This document shows, one piece after another, positions 1 through 5,792 of a stretch of 8,254 bases of DNA; positions within the stretch are counted from its first letter, which is position 1; the number at the start of each line of letters is the position of its first letter. The stretch is from positions 1-8,254 of the forward strand of contig JAUMSA010000206.1 of NCBI GenBank assembly GCA_031293105.1, in the 5' to 3' direction. Source of the stretch: Butyricicoccus sp. (lineage in GTDB: Bacteria; Bacillota; Clostridia; Oscillospirales; Butyricicoccaceae). The notes beneath the pieces are model-generated. The model saw only the letters and a program-made list of their open reading frames with translations, was not told the DNA's origin and made no database searches. The translations under genes were made by a program, and so were the position numbers.

Positions 1-75
1 TTTCACAACTTAGCCATGGTGATAGTACACAATTCAGCCCTGGTTTTTTTGTGTCTTCTGGGTAAAAAATCGTCA
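1..75. mobile_element. possible end of an IS21-like insertion sequence (partial)
   Basis: No gene is visible in the first 97 bases. The stretch holds two imperfect direct repeats 24 bp apart (4-19 and 28-43), then a T-run. Read on the minus strand from 75 leftwards it begins TGACGATTTTTTACCCAGAA. An outer TG dinucleotide followed by several short repeated transposase-binding motifs is the usual architecture of IS21-family ends. That family match is my inference from pattern only: no istA/istB coding sequence is inside the window, and the boundary at 75 is a guess based on the TG/CA rule. If correct, the element lies mostly to the left of the window and was inserted about 22 bp beyond the cinA stop. 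It could instead be a native intergenic repeat. Confidence 0.3.
4..43. repeat. two imperfect 16-bp direct repeats, 24-bp period
   Basis: CACAACTTAGCCATGG (4-19) and CACAATTCAGCCCTGG (28-43) match at 13 of 16 positions, and the base after each is also T. The consensus is CACAAYTYAGCCMTGG. The array may continue to the left of the window. Short spaced repeats of this sort bind transposase at the ends of some insertion sequences; here the role is unproven. Confidence 0.6.
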
Positions 76-97
76 CGCCGGTAAACGAATCGCAGGC

Positions 98-1336
98 TTA
101 GTAAACACCTTGTAATTTCCGACGAATCATATCGAGCGCCGTGGATGCCGCCTGATTGCGCACGCGGTCACGTCCCAGCGCATTGGTGGTCTTTTTGGTC
201 AGCAGTTCGCCTTGCACGCAGACACTGATATAGACCAGCCCGACCGGTTTGTCCTCGGTCGCGCCTCCCGGTCCCGCGATGCCGGTGATGCCAACCCCGA
301 TGTCGGTATCCAGTGCGCGGGCTACGCCTGCGTCCATCTCCTACGCCGTCGGCGAGGACACTGCACCATAAGCGTCCAAGGTTTCCTTCTTGACGCCGAG
401 CAGCTTCATCTTGACTTCGTTGGAATACGAGCACACGCCGCCTTTATAATAATCGGATGCGCCGGGTAGATCGGTGATGCGCTTGCTGAGCAGGCCGCCT
501 GTGCAGCTCTCGGCAACCGACAGAGTCAGCCCCCGCTTGCGCAGTTCGTCACCGACAACCTGTTCAAGCGAATCGACATCGACCCCATACACGTCAGCGC
601 CCAGCATCTCGACCACCTGCGCGACCACGGGTTCGAGCAGCTTTTCGGCTTCTTCGGTCGTGTTCGCCTTGGCTGTGACGCGCGCAAAGCACTCGGACAC
701 CTTGGCATACGGCGCAATCGTCGGATTGGTCATGGTGGCCATCAAATCATGCAGCCGATCCTCCATCGCACTTTCGCCCAGACCGAACACCCGCACACTG
801 TGTGAAACGATGCAGCCGCCCGCGAGCGGATACAGATAGGGCTTGGCACGCTGCTCCCACATGGGCTTGCACTCACGCGGCGGGCCGGGCAGCATGAGCA
901 CATGCTTGCCCCCTGCCTCAAAGCCGCAGCCGGGCGCCGTGCCCCACGGGTTGTCAAATACCGTGCAGCCTTCGGGCAGCCAGGCCTGCTTTTCGTTGTT
1001 GGGCGTCATCTCGCGGCCGACTTTCTGGAAAAAGGCGCGGATGCTGTCCAGAGACGGCTGGTGGAGCACCATCTTTTTGCCAAACACCTTGGCCAGCGTT
1101 TCCTTGGTCAGGTCGTCGAGTGTGGGCCCCAGGCCGCCGGTGGTGATGATGATATCCGCCCGGTCTTTGGCCTCGCGCACCGCGCGCTCCAGCCGCTCGG
1201 GGTTGTCCCCCACGACCGTCTGGTAATACACATTGATGCCCAGTTCGCTCAGTCCCTGGGAAATGACCTGCGCGTCGGTATTGACAATCTCGCCCAGCAG
1301 GATCTCGGTGCCCACGGCGATCAGTTCTGCATTCAT
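98..1336 (-). pseudogene. cinA: CinA-like protein (nucleotide pyrophosphatase / NMN deamidase), interrupted by in-frame TAG
   Basis: CinA proteins join an N-terminal MoCF-biosynthesis-like (COG1058) domain, linked to ADP-ribose pyrophosphatase activity, to a C-terminal PncC domain that deamidates NMN in pyridine nucleotide salvage. Counting from the ATG at 1336, residues 1-170 show the first domain (AVGTEILLGEIVNTDAQ near 7-23, TTGGLGPTLDD at 65-75) and residues about 255 onward the PncC domain (catalytic-serine motif AESCTGG at 275-281). Codon 332 is TAG (341-343). The same frame then continues for 80 codons with the conserved ITGIAGPGGATEDKPVG stretch and ends at TAA (98-100). The full frame would be 412 residues, normal for CinA. 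The start at 1336 is chosen over an upstream in-frame ATG at 1399 because GGAGGG lies 6 nt before it and homologues start here; the longer form would run back into thiI. It is the last gene of the nifS-thiI-cinA operon. As written, a 331-residue product would lack the last fifth, including conserved PncC residues, so deamidase activity should be lost unless TAG is read through or is a base-call error. Confidence 0.85.
341..343 (-). other. premature in-frame amber codon in cinA
   Basis: On the minus strand the codons read TCG CCG ACG GCG TAG GAG ATG GAC. The flanking residues SPTA-*-EM align with the usual CinA stretch of the type VSxxTAxxMAxG, where this position normally holds a polar residue. 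A single C-to-T change from CAG (Gln) or A-to-T from AAG (Lys) would create it. There is no frameshift: both sides are in one frame. Confidence 0.9.
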
Positions 1337-1361
1337 GATAAACCCTCCAAGTCCATATTTT

Positions 1362-2537
1362 TTACTTCTTCCGGCCCGGATAGATGGCTTCGGTGCCATT
1401 TACCGCTTCTTCGACCAGTGCTTCCACATCCAAATGGGATTCTGCCTCCAAAATTTTGGGCATCTTGGGTTTGGTGTTCGGATGCTTGGGCGTAAAGACC
1501 GTGCAGCAGTCCTCATACGGCAGAATCGAGGTTTCAAAGGTGCCGATCTTGCGGGCGATCTGCACGATTTCTTCCTTATCCATGCCAATAACCGGCCGGA
1601 ACACCGGCAGTTCACAGACCGCACCCGTCACCGCCATGGCCGGCATGGTCTGGCTGGCCACCTGCCCCAGGCTTTCGCCGGTAATCAGGCCGCCACAGTC
1701 GTTCTGCTTGGCCAATCGCTCAGCAATGCGCATCATAAACCGCCGCATGATGAGCGTAAAGAGTTCCTCATGGCAGTTGTCGCGGATGGCTTCCTGAATC
1801 TTGGTAAAGGGCACGATCAGCAGCGGCATGCGTCCGGTGTAAGCGGTCATGATCTCGGCCAACTCGATGACCTTTTCCTTGGCCCGCTCGGAGGTATACG
1901 GATAGCTGAAAAAGTGAATGGCGACCAGTTCCAGGCCGCGCTTGGCCATCATGTAGCCGGCGACCGGCGAATCGATGCCGCCCGACAGCAGCATGGCCGC
2001 GCGGCCGTTGGTGCCCACCGGCATGCCGCCGGCGCCCGGTTCCGGTCCGGCATGCACAAAGGCGTGCGTGTCGCGTATTTCAAAATGGATGGTCAGCTCC
2101 GGGGTGTGCATATCCGGCTTCATGTGGCGGTACTTGTCCGCCAGTTCGCCGCCGATGTGCTGGGACACTTGGATGGAGGTCATCGGGAACCGCTTATCGC
2201 CGCGCTTGGTTTCCACCTTAACCGACTTGGCATCCGCAATGCGGTCGGCCAGATAGGTTTCGGCCGTCTGCTGCATGGCTTCCAGCGTCTTGTCGCACAC
2301 CGCGGCACGGCAAATGAGCGCAATACCAAAAATCTTGCGCACCGCTTCCATGGCGGCATCGGCGTCGCCTTCGTCGGCAATCCACACATAAATGACCGAC
2401 TGGCGCATGCTCACCTCGCAGGGCGTCACATGCTTGAGGCGGCGCTTGATGTTGCCCACCAGCTTATCTTCGAATGTCTTGCGGTTGAGTCCCTTGAGGA
2501 CGATCTCGCCGCACTTTAAAAGCAATACTTCTTTCAT
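1362..2537 (-). CDS. thiI: tRNA 4-thiouridine synthase ThiI (no rhodanese domain)
   Basis: ThiI adenylates uridine 8 of tRNA and replaces its oxygen with sulfur to give 4-thiouridine; in some bacteria it also supplies sulfur for thiamine thiazole. The 391-residue protein has the N-terminal ferredoxin-like and THUMP RNA-binding part (about 1-165) and the ATP pyrophosphatase domain with the PP-loop SGGIDS at 185-190. It also has GESLGQVASQT at 287-297 and the PYEDCC motif whose cysteine (344 or 345) corresponds to the conserved catalytic-region Cys of the family. It ends near residue 391 without the C-terminal rhodanese domain of enterobacterial ThiI, as is usual in Firmicutes, so persulfide sulfur must come directly from a cysteine desulfurase. 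That partner is the gene 18 nt upstream. The ATG at 2537 follows GAGGG at 2546-2542. cinA begins 25 nt downstream. The whole length is intact. Confidence 0.96.
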   Translation of the reverse strand: MKEVLLLKCGEIVLKGLNRKTFEDKLVGNIKRRLKHVTPCEVSMRQSVIYVWIADEGDADAAMEAVRKIFGIALICRAAVCDKTLEAMQQTAETYLADRIADAKSVKVETKRGDKRFPMTSIQVSQHIGGELADKYRHMKPDMHTPELTIHFEIRDTHAFVHAGPEPGAGGMPVGTNGRAAMLLSGGIDSPVAGYMMAKRGLELVAIHFFSYPYTSERAKEKVIELAEIMTAYTGRMPLLIVPFTKIQEAIRDNCHEELFTLIMRRFMMRIAERLAKQNDCGGLITGESLGQVASQTMPAMAVTGAVCELPVFRPVIGMDKEEIVQIARKIGTFETSILPYEDCCTVFTPKHPNTKPKMPKILEAESHLDVEALVEEAVNGTEAIYPGRKK

Positions 2538-2555
2538 AATTCCCTCTTTTTATTT

Positions 2556-3683
2556 TTAGCGCCGCAGCATGGCTGCGCCTTTTTTCAGCCCTTCGATCAG
2601 GGCATCGACATCTTCCTTGGTGTTGAACGGTGCAAAGGAAATGCGCAGTGCACTGTCAATGCGCGCCTTGTCCAGACCCATGGCCTTGAGCACCGTGCTT
2701 TCCTTGCCCTTGGCGCAGGCTGACCCAGCCGATACATAGACCTCGTCGCCTTCCAGCACCCGCAGCATCACTTCGCTCTTGCAGCCGGGCAGCGACAAAT
2801 TGGCCACATGCGGCACATCGCTTACCCCGTTCCAGACCGCCCACGGCAATTCTTCCGCGACGCGGTTGTGCAGATATTGCCGCAGCTGTGCCACGCGCCG
2901 GACATCCTCGCCCATCCGTTCCTGCCGGACCCGGCAGGCGGCTGCCAGCGCCGCGATACCCGGCATAGGCTCGGTGCCCGAACGCATGCCGTTTTCCTGT
3001 CCCCCGCCGACCAGATAAGGCCGCAGGTTGACGCCCTTTTGAATGTACAGCGCCCCGATGCCCTTGGGCGCACCGATCTTGTGGCCGCTAATGCTCATCA
3101 GATGGCAGTTCCACTTTTTCGGGGTCAGCGGCACGCGGAACAGCCCCTGCACGGCGTCCACATGGAACAGCGCCTTCGGGCAGCGCCGCATCAGCTGCCG
3201 CCCCATTTCGATGACCGGCAGCAGGGTGCCGACTTCGTTGTTGACCAGCATCACGCTAGCCAGGATGGTATCGTCCCGCAGCGCGGCGGCAAAATCGTCG
3301 GCGGTCACATGGCCGCTTACATCCGGCTGGAGGTAAGTCACCGTAAAGCCTTCCTCCTCCAGGCGTTTGAGCGCATTGCGGGTCGCCGCATGTTCGATGG
3401 CCGTCGAAACGATATGCTTGCCCACATGCCGGTTTTTAAAGGCCGCGCCAAAGATGGCGGTATTGATCGACTCGGTGCCGCCCGAGGTGAAGGTGATCTC
3501 ATTCGGCTGGGCGCCCAAAGCGGAGGCAACCGCCTCCCGGCTGTCCTTGAGCACACGGGCCGCTTCGATGCCCAGCCGGTGCTGGCTCGACGGATTGCCG
3601 AACCCCTCCGCCATGGCGTCCATCGCGGCGCGCGCCGCTTCGGGCAGCACGCGGGATGTGGCCGAATTATCCAAATAATGCAT
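2556..3683 (-). CDS. cysteine desulfurase, NifS/IscS family (NifZ-like ThiI partner)
   Basis: This PLP enzyme converts cysteine to alanine and holds the released sulfur as a persulfide. The 375-residue sequence shows the class V aminotransferase fold markers: LDNSAT near the N-terminus (4-9), TSGGTES at 66-72, IEHAA with the PLP-stacking His98, HVDAVQ with Asp176, the PLP-binding Lys202 in SGHKIGAPKG, and the persulfide Cys323 in the loop SAGSACAKGK. The loop and motifs put it in the group I (IscS/NifS) branch rather than SufS. It is the first gene of an operon with thiI, as for Bacillus subtilis nifZ-thiI, so its likely job is to feed sulfur to ThiI. There is no iscU, iscR or suf gene beside it. 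The ATG at 3683 gives the conserved N-terminus; GGAAGG (3700-3695) is 11 nt upstream, a rather long spacing. I leave the symbol blank because nifS, iscS and nifZ are all used for such genes. Confidence 0.93.
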   Translation of the reverse strand: MHYLDNSATSRVLPEAARAAMDAMAEGFGNPSSQHRLGIEAARVLKDSREAVASALGAQPNEITFTSGGTESINTAIFGAAFKNRHVGKHIVSTAIEHAATRNALKRLEEEGFTVTYLQPDVSGHVTADDFAAALRDDTILASVMLVNNEVGTLLPVIEMGRQLMRRCPKALFHVDAVQGLFRVPLTPKKWNCHLMSISGHKIGAPKGIGALYIQKGVNLRPYLVGGGQENGMRSGTEPMPGIAALAAACRVRQERMGEDVRRVAQLRQYLHNRVAEELPWAVWNGVSDVPHVANLSLPGCKSEVMLRVLEGDEVYVSAGSACAKGKESTVLKAMGLDKARIDSALRISFAPFNTKEDVDALIEGLKKGAAMLRR

Positions 3684-3722
3684 TTGATTTCATGCCTTCC
3701 TTTGTGTTTTCTTTTGGTTCTT

Positions 3723-3751
3723 ATTATAGCAGTCATCCGCAGCGCTGTCAC
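3723..3751 (-). promoter_or_regulatory. sigma-A promoter of the cysteine desulfurase-thiI-cinA operon
   Basis: Read on the minus strand: -35 GTGACA (3751-3746, five of six matching TTGACA), 17-bp spacer, and -10 TATAAT (3728-3723, perfect) preceded by TGC, an extended -10. Transcription would start near 3716, leaving a leader of about 33 nt before the ATG at 3683. Confidence 0.8.
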
Positions 3752-3773
3752 CCACATTTTTTACGAACTTACA

Positions 3774-3802
3774 TTGAAACAGGGCGAAAAATGTGATATA
3801 AT
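3774..3802 (+). promoter_or_regulatory. sigma-A promoter of purA
   Basis: -35 TTGAAA (3774-3779), 17-bp spacer, -10 TATAAT (3797-3802) with TG at 3794-3795, an extended -10. The start would be near 3809, giving a leader of about 72 nt. The -35 box is separated by only 22 bp from that of the divergent promoter. I see no match to the known Bacillus PurBox. Confidence 0.8.
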
Positions 3803-3822
3803 CCCTTTGTGTGTATCACACA
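3792..3822. promoter_or_regulatory. inverted repeats over the purA -10 and transcription start
   Basis: Two overlapping dyads share this stretch. TGTGATA (3792-3798) is the exact reverse complement of TATCACA (3814-3820), with 15 nt between them, spanning the -10 and the predicted start. TGTGTG (3808-3813) and CACACA (3817-3822) form a perfect 6-bp dyad with a TAT centre at the predicted 5' end of the mRNA. The positions would suit a repressor operator or a 5'-end RNA hairpin. No regulator is identifiable. Confidence 0.4.
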
Positions 3823-3836
3823 TACATGCAAAATGC

Positions 3837-3857
3837 ACAGTGATGATTTTCCACTGT
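3837..3857 (+). promoter_or_regulatory. small hairpin in the purA leader
   Basis: ACAGTG (3837-3842) pairs with CACTGT (3852-3857) around a 9-nt loop. It is not followed by a T-run, so it is not a terminator, and it ends 6 nt before the ribosome binding site AAAGGGG (3864-3870). It could affect mRNA stability or translation, or be chance. Confidence 0.35.
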
Positions 3858-3880
3858 TTATTGAAAGGGGCAGCTTTTTC

Positions 3881-5155
3881 ATGCCGGGCAAAGTAATTTT
3901 GGGCGCCCAGTGGGGCGACGAAGGAAAAGGCAAATTCATCGATATCTTCGCGGCCAAGGCCGATTTGGTTGTGCGCAGCCAAGGTGGCAACAACGCCGGT
4001 CATACCGTCGTGGTAGATGGACAAAAGTATAAACTTCAGCTTATCCCGTCGGGCATCCTCTATCCGAACTGCGTCAATGTCATCGGTCCCGGCGTGGTCG
4101 TTGACCCGCGCAACGTCCTCAAGGAGATCGACACCCTGGCCACCCAGGGCGTATCGACCGACAAACTGTTCATCGATGCCCGCTGCCACTGCATCCTGCC
4201 GTGGCACCTGGAACTGGACGCGCTGTCCGAAAAGGCACGCGGCGGCGACGACATTGGCACCACCAAAAAGGGCATCGGCCCGACCTACATGGACAAGGCA
4301 GAGCGTATCGGCGTACGCATGCACGACTTTGTCGGCGAACGCTTTGAAGAAGCCATGCGCGAAGCGTGCGAGCGCAAGAACAAGGTCATCACCGGCGTAT
4401 ACGGCGGCGAACCGATCGATATCGAAGCGGTTCTGGCCGAATACAAGGGCTATGCCGACCGTCTGCGCAGCCATGTGACCGACACCACCATCATGACCTG
4501 GGATGCGGTCAAGAATGGGAAGTTTGTCCTCTTTGAAGGCGCGCAGGGCACCCTGCTCGACCTCGATATGGGCACCTACCCCTATGTTACCTCTTCCCAC
4601 CCGATCGCTGGCGGCTGCTGTATCGGTTCGGGTGTTGGCCCCACGGCCATCACCGACATCATGGGTATTTTCAAGAGCTATACCACCCGCGTGGGCAAGG
4701 GTCCCTTCCCCACCGAGTTGTTTGACGAAACCGGCGACTATATCCGCAATGCCGGCGGCGAATTTGGTACGGTTACCGGTCGTCCACGCCGTACCGGTTG
4801 GTTTGACGCGGTCATTGCCCGTTATGCGGTACGTGTCAACGGCCTGACCGAAATGGTCATCAACAAGATCGACCCGCTGCGCGGCCTGCCCAAGCTTAAG
4901 GTCTGCGTTGCGTATGACTACAAGGGCGAGCGCATCACCGAGTTCCCGGCAAACTTTGCCGATCTTGAGCACTGCACCCCGATTTATGAGGAGTTCGACG
5001 GCTTCGACGAGGACATCACCGGTTGCCGTTCGTTCGACGAACTGCCGCAGACCGTACAGAACTATGTCCGCGAGCTGGAACGCATTTGCGGCTGCAAGAT
5101 CACCATGCTGGGTGTTGGCCCGGCACGCGATCAGGTTATGCCGATCGATATCTAA
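3881..5155 (+). CDS. purA: adenylosuccinate synthetase
   Basis: PurA joins IMP and aspartate using GTP to give adenylosuccinate, the first committed step from IMP to AMP, in the cytosol. The protein is 424 residues, the usual length. Visible motifs in order are the glycine-rich GTP-binding loop GAQWGDEGKGK (8-18) with catalytic Asp13, NNAGHT with catalytic His41, GTTKKGIGPTY in the IMP-binding part, the switch-like TTRVGKGPFPTEL, GRPRRTGWFD, and NKIDPLRG for guanine recognition. I chose the ATG at 3881 because AAAGGGG stands 10 nt upstream and the family starts this way. In-frame GTG (3809) and ATG (3833) codons upstream lack a ribosome binding site and lie in the leader. The gene stands alone between its own promoter and a strong terminator. 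Confidence 0.97.
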   Translation: MPGKVILGAQWGDEGKGKFIDIFAAKADLVVRSQGGNNAGHTVVVDGQKYKLQLIPSGILYPNCVNVIGPGVVVDPRNVLKEIDTLATQGVSTDKLFIDARCHCILPWHLELDALSEKARGGDDIGTTKKGIGPTYMDKAERIGVRMHDFVGERFEEAMREACERKNKVITGVYGGEPIDIEAVLAEYKGYADRLRSHVTDTTIMTWDAVKNGKFVLFEGAQGTLLDLDMGTYPYVTSSHPIAGGCCIGSGVGPTAITDIMGIFKSYTTRVGKGPFPTELFDETGDYIRNAGGEFGTVTGRPRRTGWFDAVIARYAVRVNGLTEMVINKIDPLRGLPKLKVCVAYDYKGERITEFPANFADLEHCTPIYEEFDGFDEDITGCRSFDELPQTVQNYVRELERICGCKITMLGVGPARDQVMPIDI

Positions 5156-5171
5156 AGAATAGGCAACACCG

Positions 5172-5200
5172 AAAACCAGGAGATTTTTTCTCCTGGTTTT
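5172..5200 (+). terminator. intrinsic terminator after purA
   Basis: A perfect 12-bp stem, AAAACCAGGAGA (5172-5183) with TCTCCTGGTTTT (5189-5200), has a 5-nt T loop and a T-rich tail continuing to about 5207. It begins 16 nt after the purA stop and separates purA from the feo operon. Confidence 0.92.
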
Positions 5201-5219
5201 TTCTTTTCCAATTTTGCGA

Positions 5220-5289
5220 GTTAGCTATTGACAACCAATGTTAGCTATGGTAAACTCTTAATCGGAATTGGAAGTTAGATTGCGCTAAC
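5220..5289. promoter_or_regulatory. three copies of a 16-bp imperfect palindrome: likely metal-regulator operators
   Basis: The copies are GTTAGCTATTGACAAC (5220-5235), GTTAGCTATGGTAAAC (5240-5255) and GTTAGATTGCGCTAAC (5274-5289). All share GTTAG at the left and AAC at the right in the same register; the third has perfect GTTAG/CTAAC arms 6 nt apart. The first overlaps the -35, the second the -10, and the third lies in the leader just before the feoA1 ribosome binding site. That placement suits repression. Feo operons are usually controlled by Fur or DtxR/IdeR-type iron repressors. The GTTAG/CTAAC half-sites recall the DtxR box, but the spacing differs from the classic one, so the regulator is not settled. 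Confidence 0.6.
5228..5256 (+). promoter_or_regulatory. promoter of the feo operon
   Basis: Perfect -35 TTGACA (5228-5233), 17-bp spacer, and a weaker -10 TAAACT (5251-5256, four of six) rescued by TG at 5248-5249 as an extended -10. Transcription would start near 5263, about 44 nt before feoA1. Confidence 0.7.
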
Positions 5290-5306
5290 CAGAAAGGAGA
5301 CGACCT

Positions 5307-5540
5307 ATGGCCAACCTGATGCTTTCCTTTTTAGATCCCGGCAACACCGGGCTCATTACCCGTATTAGTGGAAAAGACGAAGTGCGGCAATACCTTTCCA
5401 ATCTGGGCTTTGTTGCCGGAACGGAGGTCACCATTGTTTCCAAGCTGTCGGGCAATCTAATTTTAAAGGTAAAAGACGCGCGCATTGCCATTGACCAAGG
5501 CATGGCGCGCCGCATCTTCGTAGAGGAGGAAACAAAATGA
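5307..5540 (+). CDS. feoA: FeoA-type ferrous iron transport accessory protein (first copy)
   Basis: FeoA is a small cytosolic SH3-like protein that works with the ferrous iron permease FeoB. This one has 77 residues, a normal length, with the family core LGFVAGTEVTIVSKLSGNLILKV reduced here to its key points: LGF (about 33-35), the GTEV turn, and a closing beta strand with ARRIFVEE near the C-terminus. The ATG at 5307 follows AAAGGAG (5293-5299) by 7 nt. Its TGA stop overlaps the ATG of the second feoA (ATGA at 5537-5540), so the two are translationally coupled. It resembles the second copy only distantly, so they are not a recent duplication. Confidence 0.88.
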   Translation: MANLMLSFLDPGNTGLITRISGKDEVRQYLSNLGFVAGTEVTIVSKLSGNLILKVKDARIAIDQGMARRIFVEEETK

Positions 5541-5758
5541 AGACTTTACGTGCAGTAAAGCCCGGGGACACGGTGATTGTGAAAAAGCTGCATGGCGCCG
5601 GTGCAACACGCCGCCGCATTATGGACATGGGGCTCACGCGCGGCACTGAAGTGTACGTGCGTAAGGTTGCCCCGCTGGGCGACCCGATGGAGGTCCATGT
5701 CCGCAGTTATGAGCTGAGCTTGCGCAAGGCCGACTGTGAAATGATCGAAGTCGAATAA
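5537..5758 (+). CDS. feoA: FeoA-type ferrous iron transport accessory protein (second copy)
   Basis: This 73-residue protein is a second FeoA domain. It has the typical start LRAVKPGDTVIVKKLHG, then RRRIMDMGLTRGTEV, which is the signature helix and turn of the family (about 25-39). It ends with a basic strand (SYELSLRKADCEMIEVE), as in FeoA proteins next to feoB. The ribosome binding site AGAGGAGG (5522-5529) lies inside the end of the first feoA, 7 nt before the ATG. feoB starts 34 nt after its stop. Tandem feoA genes before feoB are a known layout in clostridia; the two may form a heteromeric partner for FeoB, which is inference. Confidence 0.93.
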   Translation: MKTLRAVKPGDTVIVKKLHGAGATRRRIMDMGLTRGTEVYVRKVAPLGDPMEVHVRSYELSLRKADCEMIEVE

Positions 5759-5792
5759 ACGGCACTGGGTTCAAAATCAGAGGAGGATTGAC

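Noticed and set aside
4..43. CRISPR repeats at the left edge
   Set aside because: Only two imperfect 16-bp units with 8 nt between them; no spacer-sized intervals and no cas genes.
98..337. Separate small gene made of the CinA C-terminus
   Set aside because: It is in the same frame as the upstream part and directly follows the TAG. No ribosome binding site precedes its ATG, so it is the distal part of the interrupted cinA.
1337..1399. N-terminal extension of CinA from ATG 1399
   Set aside because: It overlaps the end of thiI, and GGAGGG precedes the ATG at 1336, where the family sequence begins.
1233..2519. Long open frame (428 codons) on the plus strand opposite thiI
   Set aside because: It is antisense to a clearly conserved gene, has His/Gly/Arg-rich shadow composition and resembles no family. 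GC-rich codon use opens the opposite frame.
3809..3880. N-terminal extension of PurA from GTG 3809 or ATG 3833
   Set aside because: GTG 3809 coincides with the predicted transcription start, neither codon has a ribosome binding site, and AAAGGGG stands before the ATG at 3881, which gives the standard PurA start.
3761..4972. Long open frame on the minus strand opposite purA
   Set aside because: It runs antisense through purA and both promoters and has no family features.
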